Assembly (NCBI RefSeq): GCF_001571005.1
Contig: NZ_BCST01000003.1
Location: 1-64,000 of the forward strand
Length of the DNA stretch: 64,000 nucleotides
Source of the DNA: Herbiconiux solani NBRC 106740
Lineage (GTDB): Bacteria > Actinomycetota > Actinomycetes > Actinomycetales > Microbacteriaceae
Reading direction: 5' to 3'
Position 1 is the stretch's first letter. Each line of letters starts with the position of its first letter. Position numbers and translations under genes: made by a program. The notes below the pieces were generated by a model. The model saw only the letters and a program-made list of their open reading frames with translations. It made no database searches and was not told the DNA's origin. Below, piece by piece: positions 1-7,955 of the stretch.

Positions 1-76
1 CGAGGGCAGCGGTGAGGCCGCCGATCGAGCCGCCGACGACGACGGCACGCGAGCCGCGATAGGGGTGGGTGGACAT
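1..76 (-). CDS. FAD-dependent oxidoreductase, N-terminal fragment
   Basis: Only the first 25 codons lie in the window; the gene runs off the left edge. The reading is MSTHPYRGSRAVVVGGSIGG followed by LTAAL. The hydrophobic strand AVVV followed by GGSIGG is the dinucleotide-binding GxGxxG-type fingerprint that opens FAD-dependent monooxygenases and related oxidoreductases. It starts 5 nt after the MFS transporter stop, so it is the third gene of an aldehyde dehydrogenase-transporter-flavoenzyme operon. A flavin hydroxylase next to a transporter and a dehydrogenase fits aromatic catabolism, but with 25 residues the subfamily cannot be settled. Confidence 0.6.
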   Translation of the reverse strand, partial: MSTHPYRGSRAVVVGGSIGGLTAAL

Positions 77-81
77 GGGGA

Positions 82-1500
82 TCACGCCTTTCGGGTGGGT
101 GCGGAGGCCGGGCCGGCCGGCTCCGCGATCGGGGCGCCCGCCGCATCCGCCGCCAGCGATTCCTCGGTGGGCAGCGGCTGGCCGTTGGTCTCGCGGGCGA
201 AGGCGACGCCGATCAGGCCGACGAGCCCGATGGCCGCGATCACCGCGGTGGCGATGCCGAGGTTGCCGTCGAACCACGAGACGGCGATGACTCCGGCGAC
301 CAGGGGGCCGGCGGCGGTGAAGAAGCGGCCGACGCTGTTGCAGAAGGCGATGGCCGAGGCGCGGACGCTGGTCGGGAACACCTCCGGGCTGTAGATGAAC
401 GCTCCCGACAGCGATCCGAAGAGCGCGAAGCCGAGCACGGGCATCACGATCATGTAGGTCGTCACGCTGTGCTGGAACGGGAACAGGAAGGCGATCGCGA
501 TCGCCGCGGCCCCGAAGGTGATGAGGAACGTGGGCCGGCGCCCGATCTTGTCGGCGATGAAGCCCCAGGCCGCGTAGCCGATGATGCCGCCGGCGTTGAA
601 CAGGATCGAGGCGAGCGCGACCCGCGAGGCGATCAGGTCGGGCGACCAGTCCTCGGCCGCGCCCATCTGGCGGATGATCTGGGGGTACCAGGTGGTGACG
701 CTCCAGAACGCGATCAGGGCTCCGGTCGCGATCGCCGTGCAGACCAGGGTCGGGCGCAGCAGGGGCTTCCGGAACAGGCGCTTCAGCACGAAGTCGTCCT
801 GGGCCGCGGCCCGTCCGGCGCGCTTGCGCTCCCGCCGGGCGCGGATGGCGTCGGCCGACTCCGGCGGCTCCTTCACGAAGCGGCGGATGAACCAGACCAG
901 GATGGCGGGGATGACGGCGAGCGCCATCATGAAGCGCCAACCGAGTCCGCCGGCGAGGGCGAACACGATCGCGGCGATGAAGAACCCGGCCGCGTAGCCG
1001 GACATCATCACGCCGCCGGCCCGCGCGCGGTACCGGTTCTTCCAGCTCTCGGCGATCAGTGCCGCCCCGACGGGTGCCTCGACGCCCGAGCCGAGCCCCG
1101 CGATGAACCGCAGGATGCCGAGCTGCCACCAGGTGTCGGCGAACGCCGCGGCCGCGGTGAAGACGGCGTAGGTCAGGATGCCGATGGCCAGGATCCTGGT
1201 GCGGCCGAGATAGTCGGCCAGCACCCCGAACACGATCCCGCCGAGGGCCCAGCCGCCGAGGAAGAGCGCGACGGTCAGCCCGCCGTAGAGTCCGATCGCG
1301 GCCGGGCTGACCTCGATGCCGCTGTGCGGCAGCAGCTCGGTCATCGCCGGGCCGAGGACGAGCGTGTAGAGGCTGCCGGCGAAGCCGTCGAGCCCCCAGC
1401 CGAGCATGGTGCCGGTGAGCACGAGCCACTGGGCCTTCGTGATCTCCTGGCGCCAGCCGGAACGGAGTTCGTTGCGCGTGTTGCGAGTCTGCGTCACCAT
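82..1500 (-). CDS. MFS transporter, probable aromatic or organic acid permease
   Basis: A 472-residue, 12-helix major facilitator. The start is the ATG giving MVTQTRNTRNELRSGWRQ; the open frame extends upstream, but that part has no homology-like content. The MFS signature between helices 2 and 3 is visible as GVLADYLGRTR, with its second-half counterpart GFIADKIGRRP. A long charged central loop (KEPPESADAIRARRERKR) separates the two six-helix halves. An acidic residue in helix 1 (GWGLDGF) resembles the AAHS and sugar/acid:H+ symporter families. It lies 61 nt after the aldehyde dehydrogenase and 5 nt before the flavoenzyme, so it probably imports the operon's substrate. The substrate is inferred only from neighbours. 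Confidence 0.85.
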   Translation of the reverse strand: MVTQTRNTRNELRSGWRQEITKAQWLVLTGTMLGWGLDGFAGSLYTLVLGPAMTELLPHSGIEVSPAAIGLYGGLTVALFLGGWALGGIVFGVLADYLGRTRILAIGILTYAVFTAAAAFADTWWQLGILRFIAGLGSGVEAPVGAALIAESWKNRYRARAGGVMMSGYAAGFFIAAIVFALAGGLGWRFMMALAVIPAILVWFIRRFVKEPPESADAIRARRERKRAGRAAAQDDFVLKRLFRKPLLRPTLVCTAIATGALIAFWSVTTWYPQIIRQMGAAEDWSPDLIASRVALASILFNAGGIIGYAAWGFIADKIGRRPTFLITFGAAAIAIAFLFPFQHSVTTYMIVMPVLGFALFGSLSGAFIYSPEVFPTSVRASAIAFCNSVGRFFTAAGPLVAGVIAVSWFDGNLGIATAVIAAIGLVGLIGVAFARETNGQPLPTEESLAADAAGAPIAEPAGPASAPTRKA

Positions 1501-1561
1501 CGACGTGCTCTCCTTCGGAATAGGTGGTCCCGGTCCCGGATGCCCGGGGTCCGGGTGGTGC

Positions 1562-3130
1562 TCAGTTGAGGCGTTCGGTGCCCGATCCGCCGTACCAGTC
1601 GACGGAGTCGGCGGCGATGCGGGTGACGACGGTCTTGAGCCACGAGAAGTCGTCGAACGACTCCACGCCGGCGTCCTTGCCGATGCCGGACTCCTTGATG
1701 CCGCCCCAGGGGAGGGAGGGCTCGAGGCGGTGGTGGTCGTTGATCCAGACCATGCCGGCCTTGATCCGGTCGGCCACGCGGTGGGCGCGGGCGACATCCC
1801 TCGTCCAGAGGCCGGCCCCGAGGCCGTAGGGGTTGTCGTTGGCCATGGCGACCGCGTCGTCCTCGTCGTCGAAGGGGATGACGACGGCGACCGGGCCGAA
1901 GATCTCCTCGCGGGCCACGCGCATCTGCATCGTGGCGTCGGCGAGCACGGTCGGCTCGTAGAAGAAGCCGTTGCGGAGCGCCTCGGTCTCGGCCGTGCCG
2001 AACTCGGGCTCGGCGCCGCCCGCGGTCACGCTGGCGCCCTCCTCGCGGCCGGACTCCACGAGGGCCTCGACCTTGTCGCGCTGGCGCGAGCTGATCAGCG
2101 GGCCCATCTGGGTGTCGGGGCTGGTCGGGTCGCCGACGCGGATCGCCTTGGCGCGGGCGGTCAGGTGCTCGACGAACTCGTCGTAGACCGCGCGCTGCAC
2201 GAGGAACCGGGATCCGGCCACGCAGGACTGCCCGGCGGCCACGAAGGCCGAGAACGCCGCACCCTCGGCGGCGTCGCGCGGGTCGACGTCGTCGAACACG
2301 ACCACGGGGGTCTTGCCGCCGAGCTCGGCGGTCATCCGGGCGAAGCGCCGGGCGGTGGCGACCGCAGCGGAGCGGCCGGTCTCGGTGCCGCCGGTGAGGG
2401 TGATCTTGGCGATGTCGGGGTGCTCGGTGAGCGCGCGGCCGGCCTCGGCGGCGCCGGTCACGATTTGCACGACGCCCTCGGGGATGCCGGCCCGCTCGAG
2501 GATGGGCAGCAGCGCCAGGGTCGTCAGCGGGGTGAGCTCGGAGGGCTTCACGACCACGACGTTGCCGTTCGCGAGAGCGGCCGAGAGGCTGCGGGCGAGG
2601 ATCAGCATCGGGTGGTTGAAGGGGGTGATGATGCCACAGACGCCGAGCGGGGCGCGGCGCTGGTAGGTGAGGTAAGGGCCGTCGGAGGGCAGCACGCCAG
2701 TGCGCTGGGCGGCGAGCAGCCCCGCGTTGTAGCGGAACCACTCGGGCACCCGCGAGAGCTGCGCCCGCGTCTCGGTGACCGGCCGGCCGTTGTTCAGGGC
2801 CTCGAGGCGGTAGAGCTCCTCGGTCGAGGCCTCGATCTCGTCGGCGACGCGGAGGAGGATGCGGGCGCGCTCGCTCGGGTGCAGGTCGGGCCAGGGGCCG
2901 GACTCGAAGGCGGCCTTGGCGACACCGACGATGCGGTCGACGTCGGCGGCGCCGTGCTCGGGGACCGACTGGATGACCGCGCCGGTGGAGGGGTTGATGA
3001 TGTCGCGGGTCGGGCCGGTGGGGGCGGGGGTCTGCACTGTCCCGGGCGCGGTGGCCGGCTGGGCTGCCGGCTGGGCCTGGCTCGCGCCGTCCTCGGTGAG
3101 GGTGGTCTCGTTCACTGCGGTGTCGGTCAT
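1562..3130 (-). CDS. NAD(P)-dependent aldehyde dehydrogenase
   Basis: 522 residues, slightly longer than the usual ~490 because of a Pro/Ala/Gln-rich N-terminal extension of about 45 residues. It oxidises an aldehyde to the acid with NAD(P)+. The catalytic cysteine is C303 in AGQSCVAGSRF and the general base E269 in TAELGGKTP. The cofactor motif LTGGTETG and the C-terminal PWGGIKESGIGKDAG are typical of the family. The start MTDTAVNETT was chosen for its upstream GAGGAG six bases before the ATG; an ATG 27 nt further upstream is possible. It heads the operon with the MFS and FAD genes and is divergent from the PucR regulator. The substrate is unknown. Confidence 0.9.
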   Translation of the reverse strand: MTDTAVNETTLTEDGASQAQPAAQPATAPGTVQTPAPTGPTRDIINPSTGAVIQSVPEHGAADVDRIVGVAKAAFESGPWPDLHPSERARILLRVADEIEASTEELYRLEALNNGRPVTETRAQLSRVPEWFRYNAGLLAAQRTGVLPSDGPYLTYQRRAPLGVCGIITPFNHPMLILARSLSAALANGNVVVVKPSELTPLTTLALLPILERAGIPEGVVQIVTGAAEAGRALTEHPDIAKITLTGGTETGRSAAVATARRFARMTAELGGKTPVVVFDDVDPRDAAEGAAFSAFVAAGQSCVAGSRFLVQRAVYDEFVEHLTARAKAIRVGDPTSPDTQMGPLISSRQRDKVEALVESGREEGASVTAGGAEPEFGTAETEALRNGFFYEPTVLADATMQMRVAREEIFGPVAVVIPFDDEDDAVAMANDNPYGLGAGLWTRDVARAHRVADRIKAGMVWINDHHRLEPSLPWGGIKESGIGKDAGVESFDDFSWLKTVVTRIAADSVDWYGGSGTERLN

Positions 3131-3207
3131 GTCGGTCTCCTCAGGCTGGGACATGGTCCCGAGAGAGGCTCCGTAAGGCCACGGCGCCCCACTCAGGTTC
3201 CAACAGC

Positions 3208-5106
3208 ATGCCGTCCGCCCGAACCCACGACAATGTCCCTGACACCACACTTGACGCCGCGCGATGTGCGTGCTCACATGAGGGGGTGGACTCCGAACTG
3301 GTGGTGTGGCTGGGGCGGCTGCGCGAGCTGAGCGCGGTGGCCGTGGGTGGGCGATCCGTCGACCAGGCCCTCGAGCTCGTCGCAGAGACGGCCCGCGAGC
3401 TGCTCGGGTTCGACTTCTGCGGGGTGCTGGTTCCGGATGCGGCGGGCACGGCCCTGGTCATCACCGGCTGGAGCGGGCTGTCACGCGAGTACGTCGACGG
3501 AGTCAACCGCTCGAGCCCGGTGACGCTCGGCTCGACCGCACCCTCCAGCCAGGCGTACTTCGGCGGGCGGCCCGTCGCCGTCTCCGACATCGAGGTCGAG
3601 CGCGGCTTCGAACCCTGGGGCGGGGTGGCGCAGGAGCAGGGGTACCGCTCGATGATCAGCGTGCCGCTGATCGGGGCCGACCGCGTGCTCGGCACGCTGA
3701 ACGGCTATCACGCGCGCATCCACGAGTACAGCGACCTCGAGGTCGAGCGGCTGACCCTGCTCGCGAACCACGCGGCGGCGGCGCTCACGAGTGCGTCCCT
3801 CGTCGAGGAGCTGCGCGGCGCCAACGCCTCGCTGCTCGAACAGCGCGACCTGCTCGCGAAGTCGGAGGACATCCACCGCCGGCTGCTCCGCGTCTCGCTC
3901 GAGTCGGGCGGGCTCGACGGGGTCGTGCGCACGCTCGCCGACCTGATCGGGCGGGCGGTGCGGCTGGAGGATCCGCGGGGCGAGACGCTCGCCGAGGCGG
4001 GCGGCGCGGGATCCACGGCTCGCCGACACGACGCGGCACAGGCCCCGGGACACGACGGGGCGCACGACCCCGCACACGACCGGGCGCACGACGGCGAGAT
4101 CGTCGAGGTGCCCGTGCGCCTCGGCGCCGAGGAGGTCGGGGTGCTGCGCGTCGACGACCCCTCGGGTGCCGGCCTCGACGCGCTCGACGCCCGCGCGGTC
4201 GACCACGCCTCGGTGGTGATCGCACTCGAGGTGCTGCGCATCCGGGCCGCGCTCGAGACCGAGTACCGCATCCAGGGCGAGGTACTCACCGACGTGCTGC
4301 TCTTCGGCGTCACCGAGCAGGCCTCCCGGCGGGCGGCGGCGCTCGGCCACGACCTCGCGGGGCTCCGGGTCGCCACGGTCGCCAGCGTGCCGGGCCTCGG
4401 TGGCGCGCTCGGCCTCGGCGCGGCCGACACCCGGCGCACGCTCGCGGCGCTCTCGGCGGTCTCCGCACTCACCCTGCCCGGCACATCCACCGCCCGCCCC
4501 CTGGTCGCCGCACTGCAGGGGATGATCGTGGCGCTCTGGCCGGCGCCGCGTGACTCCGATCGGGGTGCTTCGGGTGCGGATGCGGTGGGCGAGGTCTCCG
4601 AGGCGGCGGGGCCGCTCGTGCTGCGGGCGCTGCACACGGCGTTCCCGGGCGAGAAGGTGCTGGTCGCGGCATCCGGAGCCCATCATCGGCCGCTGCCGGA
4701 GGCGTTCCGCATCGCGCGGGGTGCGCTCACGCTGGCTCGCGCCACCGGCCGGGCCGACGAGGTCATCACGCCGGCGGGGCTGGGGCTGGTCGGCGTGCTG
4801 CTGCAGACGGATCAGCCCGAGACCCTGCTCGAGTTCGCCCGCGAGCGGCTCGGGCCCCTGATGGACTACGACCGCGCCCGCGGCACCGACCTCGTCGAGA
4901 CCCTGCGACGACACCTCGACGACGGGCTCGACCGCGCGGCGACCGCTGCCGCCCTGCGGTTGCACCCGAACACCGTCAACCAGCGATTGCGGCGCATCGA
5001 GGCGCTCACGGGTGCCGAGCTGCGCCGCCCCGCCGACGTCGTCTCGTTCGCCTCGGCGCTCGCGGTCTGGGACGTCGCCCGCTCCCTCACGGCCACCCTC
5101 GCCTGA
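3208..5106 (+). CDS. GAF-domain PucR/CdaR-type transcriptional regulator
   Basis: 632 residues from the ATG; an in-frame GTG at 3286 is an alternative start, and neither has a convincing ribosome site. A GAF domain covers about residues 45-200 (LLGFDFCGVLVPDA through YSDLEVERLTLLANHAAAAL), a short coiled coil follows, and the C-terminus has the PucR helix-turn-helix (RAATAAALRLHPNTVNQRLR). Around residues 272-296 there is a His/Asp/Ala repeat (GHDGAHDPAHDRAHDG) that looks like a low-complexity insertion. Divergent from the aldehyde dehydrogenase operon, it is the likely ligand-responsive activator of that operon. The family is known to control purine, aromatic and polyol use; the effector here is unknown. 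Confidence 0.88.
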   Translation: MPSARTHDNVPDTTLDAARCACSHEGVDSELVVWLGRLRELSAVAVGGRSVDQALELVAETARELLGFDFCGVLVPDAAGTALVITGWSGLSREYVDGVNRSSPVTLGSTAPSSQAYFGGRPVAVSDIEVERGFEPWGGVAQEQGYRSMISVPLIGADRVLGTLNGYHARIHEYSDLEVERLTLLANHAAAALTSASLVEELRGANASLLEQRDLLAKSEDIHRRLLRVSLESGGLDGVVRTLADLIGRAVRLEDPRGETLAEAGGAGSTARRHDAAQAPGHDGAHDPAHDRAHDGEIVEVPVRLGAEEVGVLRVDDPSGAGLDALDARAVDHASVVIALEVLRIRAALETEYRIQGEVLTDVLLFGVTEQASRRAAALGHDLAGLRVATVASVPGLGGALGLGAADTRRTLAALSAVSALTLPGTSTARPLVAALQGMIVALWPAPRDSDRGASGADAVGEVSEAAGPLVLRALHTAFPGEKVLVAASGAHHRPLPEAFRIARGALTLARATGRADEVITPAGLGLVGVLLQTDQPETLLEFARERLGPLMDYDRARGTDLVETLRRHLDDGLDRAATAAALRLHPNTVNQRLRRIEALTGAELRRPADVVSFASALAVWDVARSLTATLA

Positions 5107-5240
5107 CCGCGCCGCCTCTCGCGCCCCACGAATGTCCGCGATCCGTCACTTGTTGTCGCTATTCCGTCCCCATAGCGGCAACAACTGACGGATCGAGGAC
5201 AGTTGGGCGGAACCGCGAGACGGGGGCCGCCGCCAGGAGG
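5107..5240. repeat. Convergent intergenic region with a 30-bp-arm palindrome
   Basis: Between the convergent PucR and TetR genes lies a near-perfect inverted repeat. The left arm is 5133-5162 (starts TGTCCGCGATCCGTCA) and the right arm 5172-5201, with a 9-nt loop TCCGTCCCC. Only three of the 30 pairs mismatch, one of them a G-U wobble in RNA. No T-run follows. It can fold from either strand, so a bidirectional terminator or RNA-processing hairpin is the simplest reading; the stem is much longer than a normal terminator. Confidence 0.7.
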
Positions 5241-5978
5241 TCAGGCGGAGGCGTAGCCGGGGAGGGCACGGATGAACGCGTCGACCAGGCGATCGAAGCT
5301 GCGGTCGACGTCGTCGGGCATGCCGAACCCGCCGGCCGCCTCGAGCGACACGAACCCGTGCAGCAACGACCGCAGCGCCCGGGTCGCGTCGATCGCGTCG
5401 CCGCCCTCGAGCCCGAACCCGGCGAGCGCGTCGAAGATCACCTCGAGCGCCGCCTCGGCCGCCACCACCTCCACCTCAGGGACGACCTCGCCCGAGTCCG
5501 CTCGGGTCTCCGCATCCGTTTCCACCACGACGACCTCCCCCGAATCCGAATCCGCGCCGGCCGCGCCGGCCGCGCCGGCCACTCCCGCCACCCCGGCCGC
5601 ACCGGCCGCCACCGACCCGCCAGCCACCGCCGCCGCCTCAACCACCGCACCCCGCCGCGGCGGCGCCACCGTCGCCGAGTACCGCCCCGGATGCTCGAGC
5701 GCCCACCCCCGCAACGCCCGCGCGAGCGCACCCACCGCATCCGCCCCCGACCGCCCGACCGTCGCACGCGCCATGACCTCGGTCAGCTCGCGGATGGCCC
5801 GCTCCCCCACCGTCGCCTTGAGCGCGGCGAGCGAGTCGATGTGCTTGTACAGGCTCGGCAACCGGATCCCGAGACGAGCCGCCACCGCGGCGAGCGTGAT
5901 GTTCTGGAGCCCGACCTCGTCGGCGAGCGCCTCCGCCTCCTCGGCGACCCGGTCGCTCGTGACGCCCGCCCTAGGCAT
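5241..5978 (-). CDS. TetR/AcrR family regulator with low-complexity insertion
   Basis: 245 residues. The N-terminal helix-turn-helix is clear (ITLAAVAARLGIRLPSLYKHI, about residues 26-46). The C-terminus (about 165-245) resembles the TetR ligand domains that carry a Trp-His-Gly motif. Between them, about residues 110-170, is an Ala/Gly/Val tract followed by Asp/Glu-rich sequence that the family does not normally have; it is probably disordered. It overlaps the upstream hydrolase gene by 8 bp, so the two are co-translated. The palindrome over the hydrolase promoter (6893-6907) is the likely binding site, giving autorepression. The start codon lies inside the overlap and has no rival. Confidence 0.85.
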   Translation of the reverse strand: MPRAGVTSDRVAEEAEALADEVGLQNITLAAVAARLGIRLPSLYKHIDSLAALKATVGERAIRELTEVMARATVGRSGADAVGALARALRGWALEHPGRYSATVAPPRRGAVVEAAAVAGGSVAAGAAGVAGVAGAAGAAGADSDSGEVVVVETDAETRADSGEVVPEVEVVAAEAALEVIFDALAGFGLEGGDAIDATRALRSLLHGFVSLEAAGGFGMPDDVDRSFDRLVDAFIRALPGYASA

Positions 5979-6867
5979 CCGTGCCCGCTCCGGTCCCGGC
6001 GTCCGATGCCGCGGCCGCGCCCACGCGCTTCGCGAAGTCGAGGATGGCCGGGGTCACGAGCTCCGGACGCTGCGCGTGCGGGTAGTGCCCGGCCTCGGGC
6101 ACCATCAGCACCTCGGCGGCCCCGCCGCGGGCTGCGTCGCGCCCCGCGAACTGCTCGGCGATCCAGCCGGCCTCCGTCGCGGCGCCCTTCGACGCGAAGT
6201 CGGGATCCATCTCGCCCATGACCACGAGCACCGGTGCCACCACGGCCGGCAGTGCGGCCTCGGCCGGAGCGTGGTTCACGTGCGTGGTCTTCGAGAAGGC
6301 CGCCGCGTGTCCCGGCCGACGCAGGGCCGCCACGATGTCGGCGCGGTGCGCCTCGAAGTCGGCGGGCTTCCGGCCCGCGTAGAGCGACGGCAGGTAGGCG
6401 CGCCAGACCGGCCTCGCCCACGGCCGCGCCATCATCAGCCGGAACGCCCCGAGCAGCAGCGGGTTCATCGGTGGGTTGCGCACGAACGGGCCGACGAGCA
6501 CGAGACCGGCGACGAGGTCCGGCCGCTCGGCCGCGACGATCGCCGCGGCCCCGGCGCTCAGCGAGTTGCCGACCAGGATCGCCGGGCCCCCGAGGTGCTC
6601 GATCAGCGCGATGAGATCGGATGCGGTCTCCGGGTCGCCGTACGAACCGAAGCCCGCGTCGCTGTCGCCGTGACCGCGCAGCTCGGCATCCGCGACCCGG
6701 AATCCGGATGCGACCAGCAGCGGTGAGAGGGCGCGCCAGGTGGAGCGCAGATCGCCCATGCCGGGCGAGGTGACGACGAGCGGCCCGTGGCCGGCCAGCC
6801 CGTAGGCGAGCCGCCCCTCGCCGCGGTCGAGGTGGTGGAGCGAGGATGAGGTGTCGGTGGGGTTCAT
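5971..6867 (-). CDS. Alpha/beta-fold hydrolase
   Basis: 298 residues from MNPTDTSSSLHHL. The fold is shown by the oxyanion stretch GPLVVTSPGMGDLRSTW, the conserved ELRGHGDSD, the nucleophile elbow GNSLSAGA (GxSxS, Ser near residue 97), the acid in VVMGEMDPD and the catalytic His in PEAGHYPH. It hydrolyses a small ester, lactone or C-C bond; the substrate is unknown. It has no Shine-Dalgarno: the -10 box TAGAGT ends 7 nt before the ATG, so the mRNA is probably leaderless. It is first in an operon with the overlapping TetR gene and divergent from a dioxygenase-like VOC gene, which together suggest an inducible detoxification or aromatic side-pathway. Confidence 0.87.
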   Translation of the reverse strand: MNPTDTSSSLHHLDRGEGRLAYGLAGHGPLVVTSPGMGDLRSTWRALSPLLVASGFRVADAELRGHGDSDAGFGSYGDPETASDLIALIEHLGGPAILVGNSLSAGAAAIVAAERPDLVAGLVLVGPFVRNPPMNPLLLGAFRLMMARPWARPVWRAYLPSLYAGRKPADFEAHRADIVAALRRPGHAAAFSKTTHVNHAPAEAALPAVVAPVLVVMGEMDPDFASKGAATEAGWIAEQFAGRDAARGGAAEVLMVPEAGHYPHAQRPELVTPAILDFAKRVGAAAASDAGTGAGTDA

Positions 6868-6975
6868 GTTGGCTACTCTAGCTAGCCTTTTGGCTATTAG
6901 CAATAGCTTTAGCAAAAAGCGGGTTAGAAACGACTCAGAAGGAATTTGGTTGTACCTACAAGCGTTCCACTCAGC
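6868..6975 (-). promoter_or_regulatory. Divergent promoter with TetR-type operator
   Basis: On the minus strand a -35 box TTGCTA (6903-6898), a 17-nt spacer and a -10 box TAGAGT (6880-6875) lead to the hydrolase ATG at 6867, 7 nt further on. The perfect inverted repeat GCTATTAGCAATAGC (6893-6907) overlaps the -35 box, and a second repeat, GGCTA-N7-TAGCC (6871-6887), overlaps the -10. This is where the TetR protein encoded in the same operon would repress. The region is strikingly A+T-rich for this genome. Confidence 0.75.
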
Positions 6976-7854
6976 ATGACGTCGAACGCATCCGATCTCC
7001 TCGCCCCCGACACCGCCATGGGCGCCGTCACCCTCCGGGTGGGCGACCTCGATCGCATGATCGCGTACTACCGCGACGCCGTCACGCTCGACCTGATCAG
7101 TCAACACGGCGACACGGCGGTGCTCGGCCGGGGTGGCGTGCCTGCGATGATCCTGCAGCACGCACCCGAGCTCAAGAACCCCGAGCCACGGTCGGCAGGC
7201 CTGTTCCACACCGCGATCGTCTTCGAAACCGAGGCCGCCCTCGCCGCCGCGGTCTACTCGGTGGCGCAGCGTTTCCCGCACTCGTTCACCGGATCCTCCG
7301 ACCACCTGGTGTCGAAGGCCTTCTACTTCACCGACCCCGAAGGCAACGGCGTCGAGCTCTACTGGGACCGCGACCGCACCTCCTGGAGCTGGACCCACGG
7401 GCAGATCGAGATGTCGACCCTCTACCTCGACCCGAACGCGTTCCTCCAGCAGAACCTCACCGAGGAGCTCGTCGAGGATCCGCGGATCGGCGGCGCCTCC
7501 GTCGGCCACGTGCACCTCTCGGTCGGCGACGTCGCGACCGCGCGCGACTTCTACGTCGACACCCTCGGCTTCGAGGTCACGAGCGCGTTCGGGTCGCAGG
7601 CCCTGTTCGTCTCGGCGGGCGGCTACCACCACCACATGGCGATGAACGTCTGGAACTCGCTCGGCGCCGGCCGCCGCCAGCAGACGCTCGGCCTCGGCCA
7701 GGTCGAGATCGTGCTCCCGGATGCCGACGGCGTCGCCGCCACCGAGGAGAGGCTCCGGCATCACGGCCTGCAGACCGCGAATGACGGCCGCACGGTCACG
7801 GTCGCCGACCCCTGGAACAACACCCTCCTCCTCCGCACCCCCACCCCCGCCTGA
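6976..7854 (+). CDS. VOC-family ring-cleavage dioxygenase-like protein (CatE type)
   Basis: 292 residues from the ATG. A TTG at 6946, just after AGAAGGAA, could add ten residues. Two vicinal-oxygen-chelate modules are visible: one begins MGAVTLRVGDLDRMIAYY, the second GHVHLSVGDVATARDFY. Metal-ligand candidates are the His in GLFHTAI, the Glu in GVELYWDRD, the His in VGHVHLS and the Glu in GQVEIVLPD. Length and layout match Bacillus CatE-like catechol-2,3-dioxygenases and glyoxalase-family enzymes. It is divergent from the hydrolase-TetR operon and shares its control region. A dioxygenase plus a hydrolase would cleave and hydrolyse an aromatic ring product, but this is inference. Confidence 0.82.
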   Translation: MTSNASDLLAPDTAMGAVTLRVGDLDRMIAYYRDAVTLDLISQHGDTAVLGRGGVPAMILQHAPELKNPEPRSAGLFHTAIVFETEAALAAAVYSVAQRFPHSFTGSSDHLVSKAFYFTDPEGNGVELYWDRDRTSWSWTHGQIEMSTLYLDPNAFLQQNLTEELVEDPRIGGASVGHVHLSVGDVATARDFYVDTLGFEVTSAFGSQALFVSAGGYHHHMAMNVWNSLGAGRRQQTLGLGQVEIVLPDADGVAATEERLRHHGLQTANDGRTVTVADPWNNTLLLRTPTPA

Positions 7855-7889
7855 CCGCCGGCCCGACCCCACCGCCCGCGAACCCCTCC

Positions 7890-7936
7890 TTGACATGGAT
7901 AGTGTCGGTATCCAAGAATGGATATTACCGCTATCC
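7890..7936 (+). promoter_or_regulatory. Promoter with two identical GGATA-N7-TATCC operators
   Basis: A -35-like TTGACA (7890-7895) is followed by two inverted repeats with the same 5-7-5 geometry: GGATAGTGTCGGTATCC (7897-7913) and GGATATTACCGCTATCC (7920-7936). Their centres are 23 bp apart, about two helical turns, which favours cooperative binding of two dimers on one face. The sites lie between the -35 and the ATG of the DUF4188 gene, a repressor position. No regulator gene is immediately adjacent, except the TetR gene 2 kb away whose own site differs. Confidence 0.65.
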
Positions 7937-7955
7937 GCTGACTCGAGGAGCCGAC

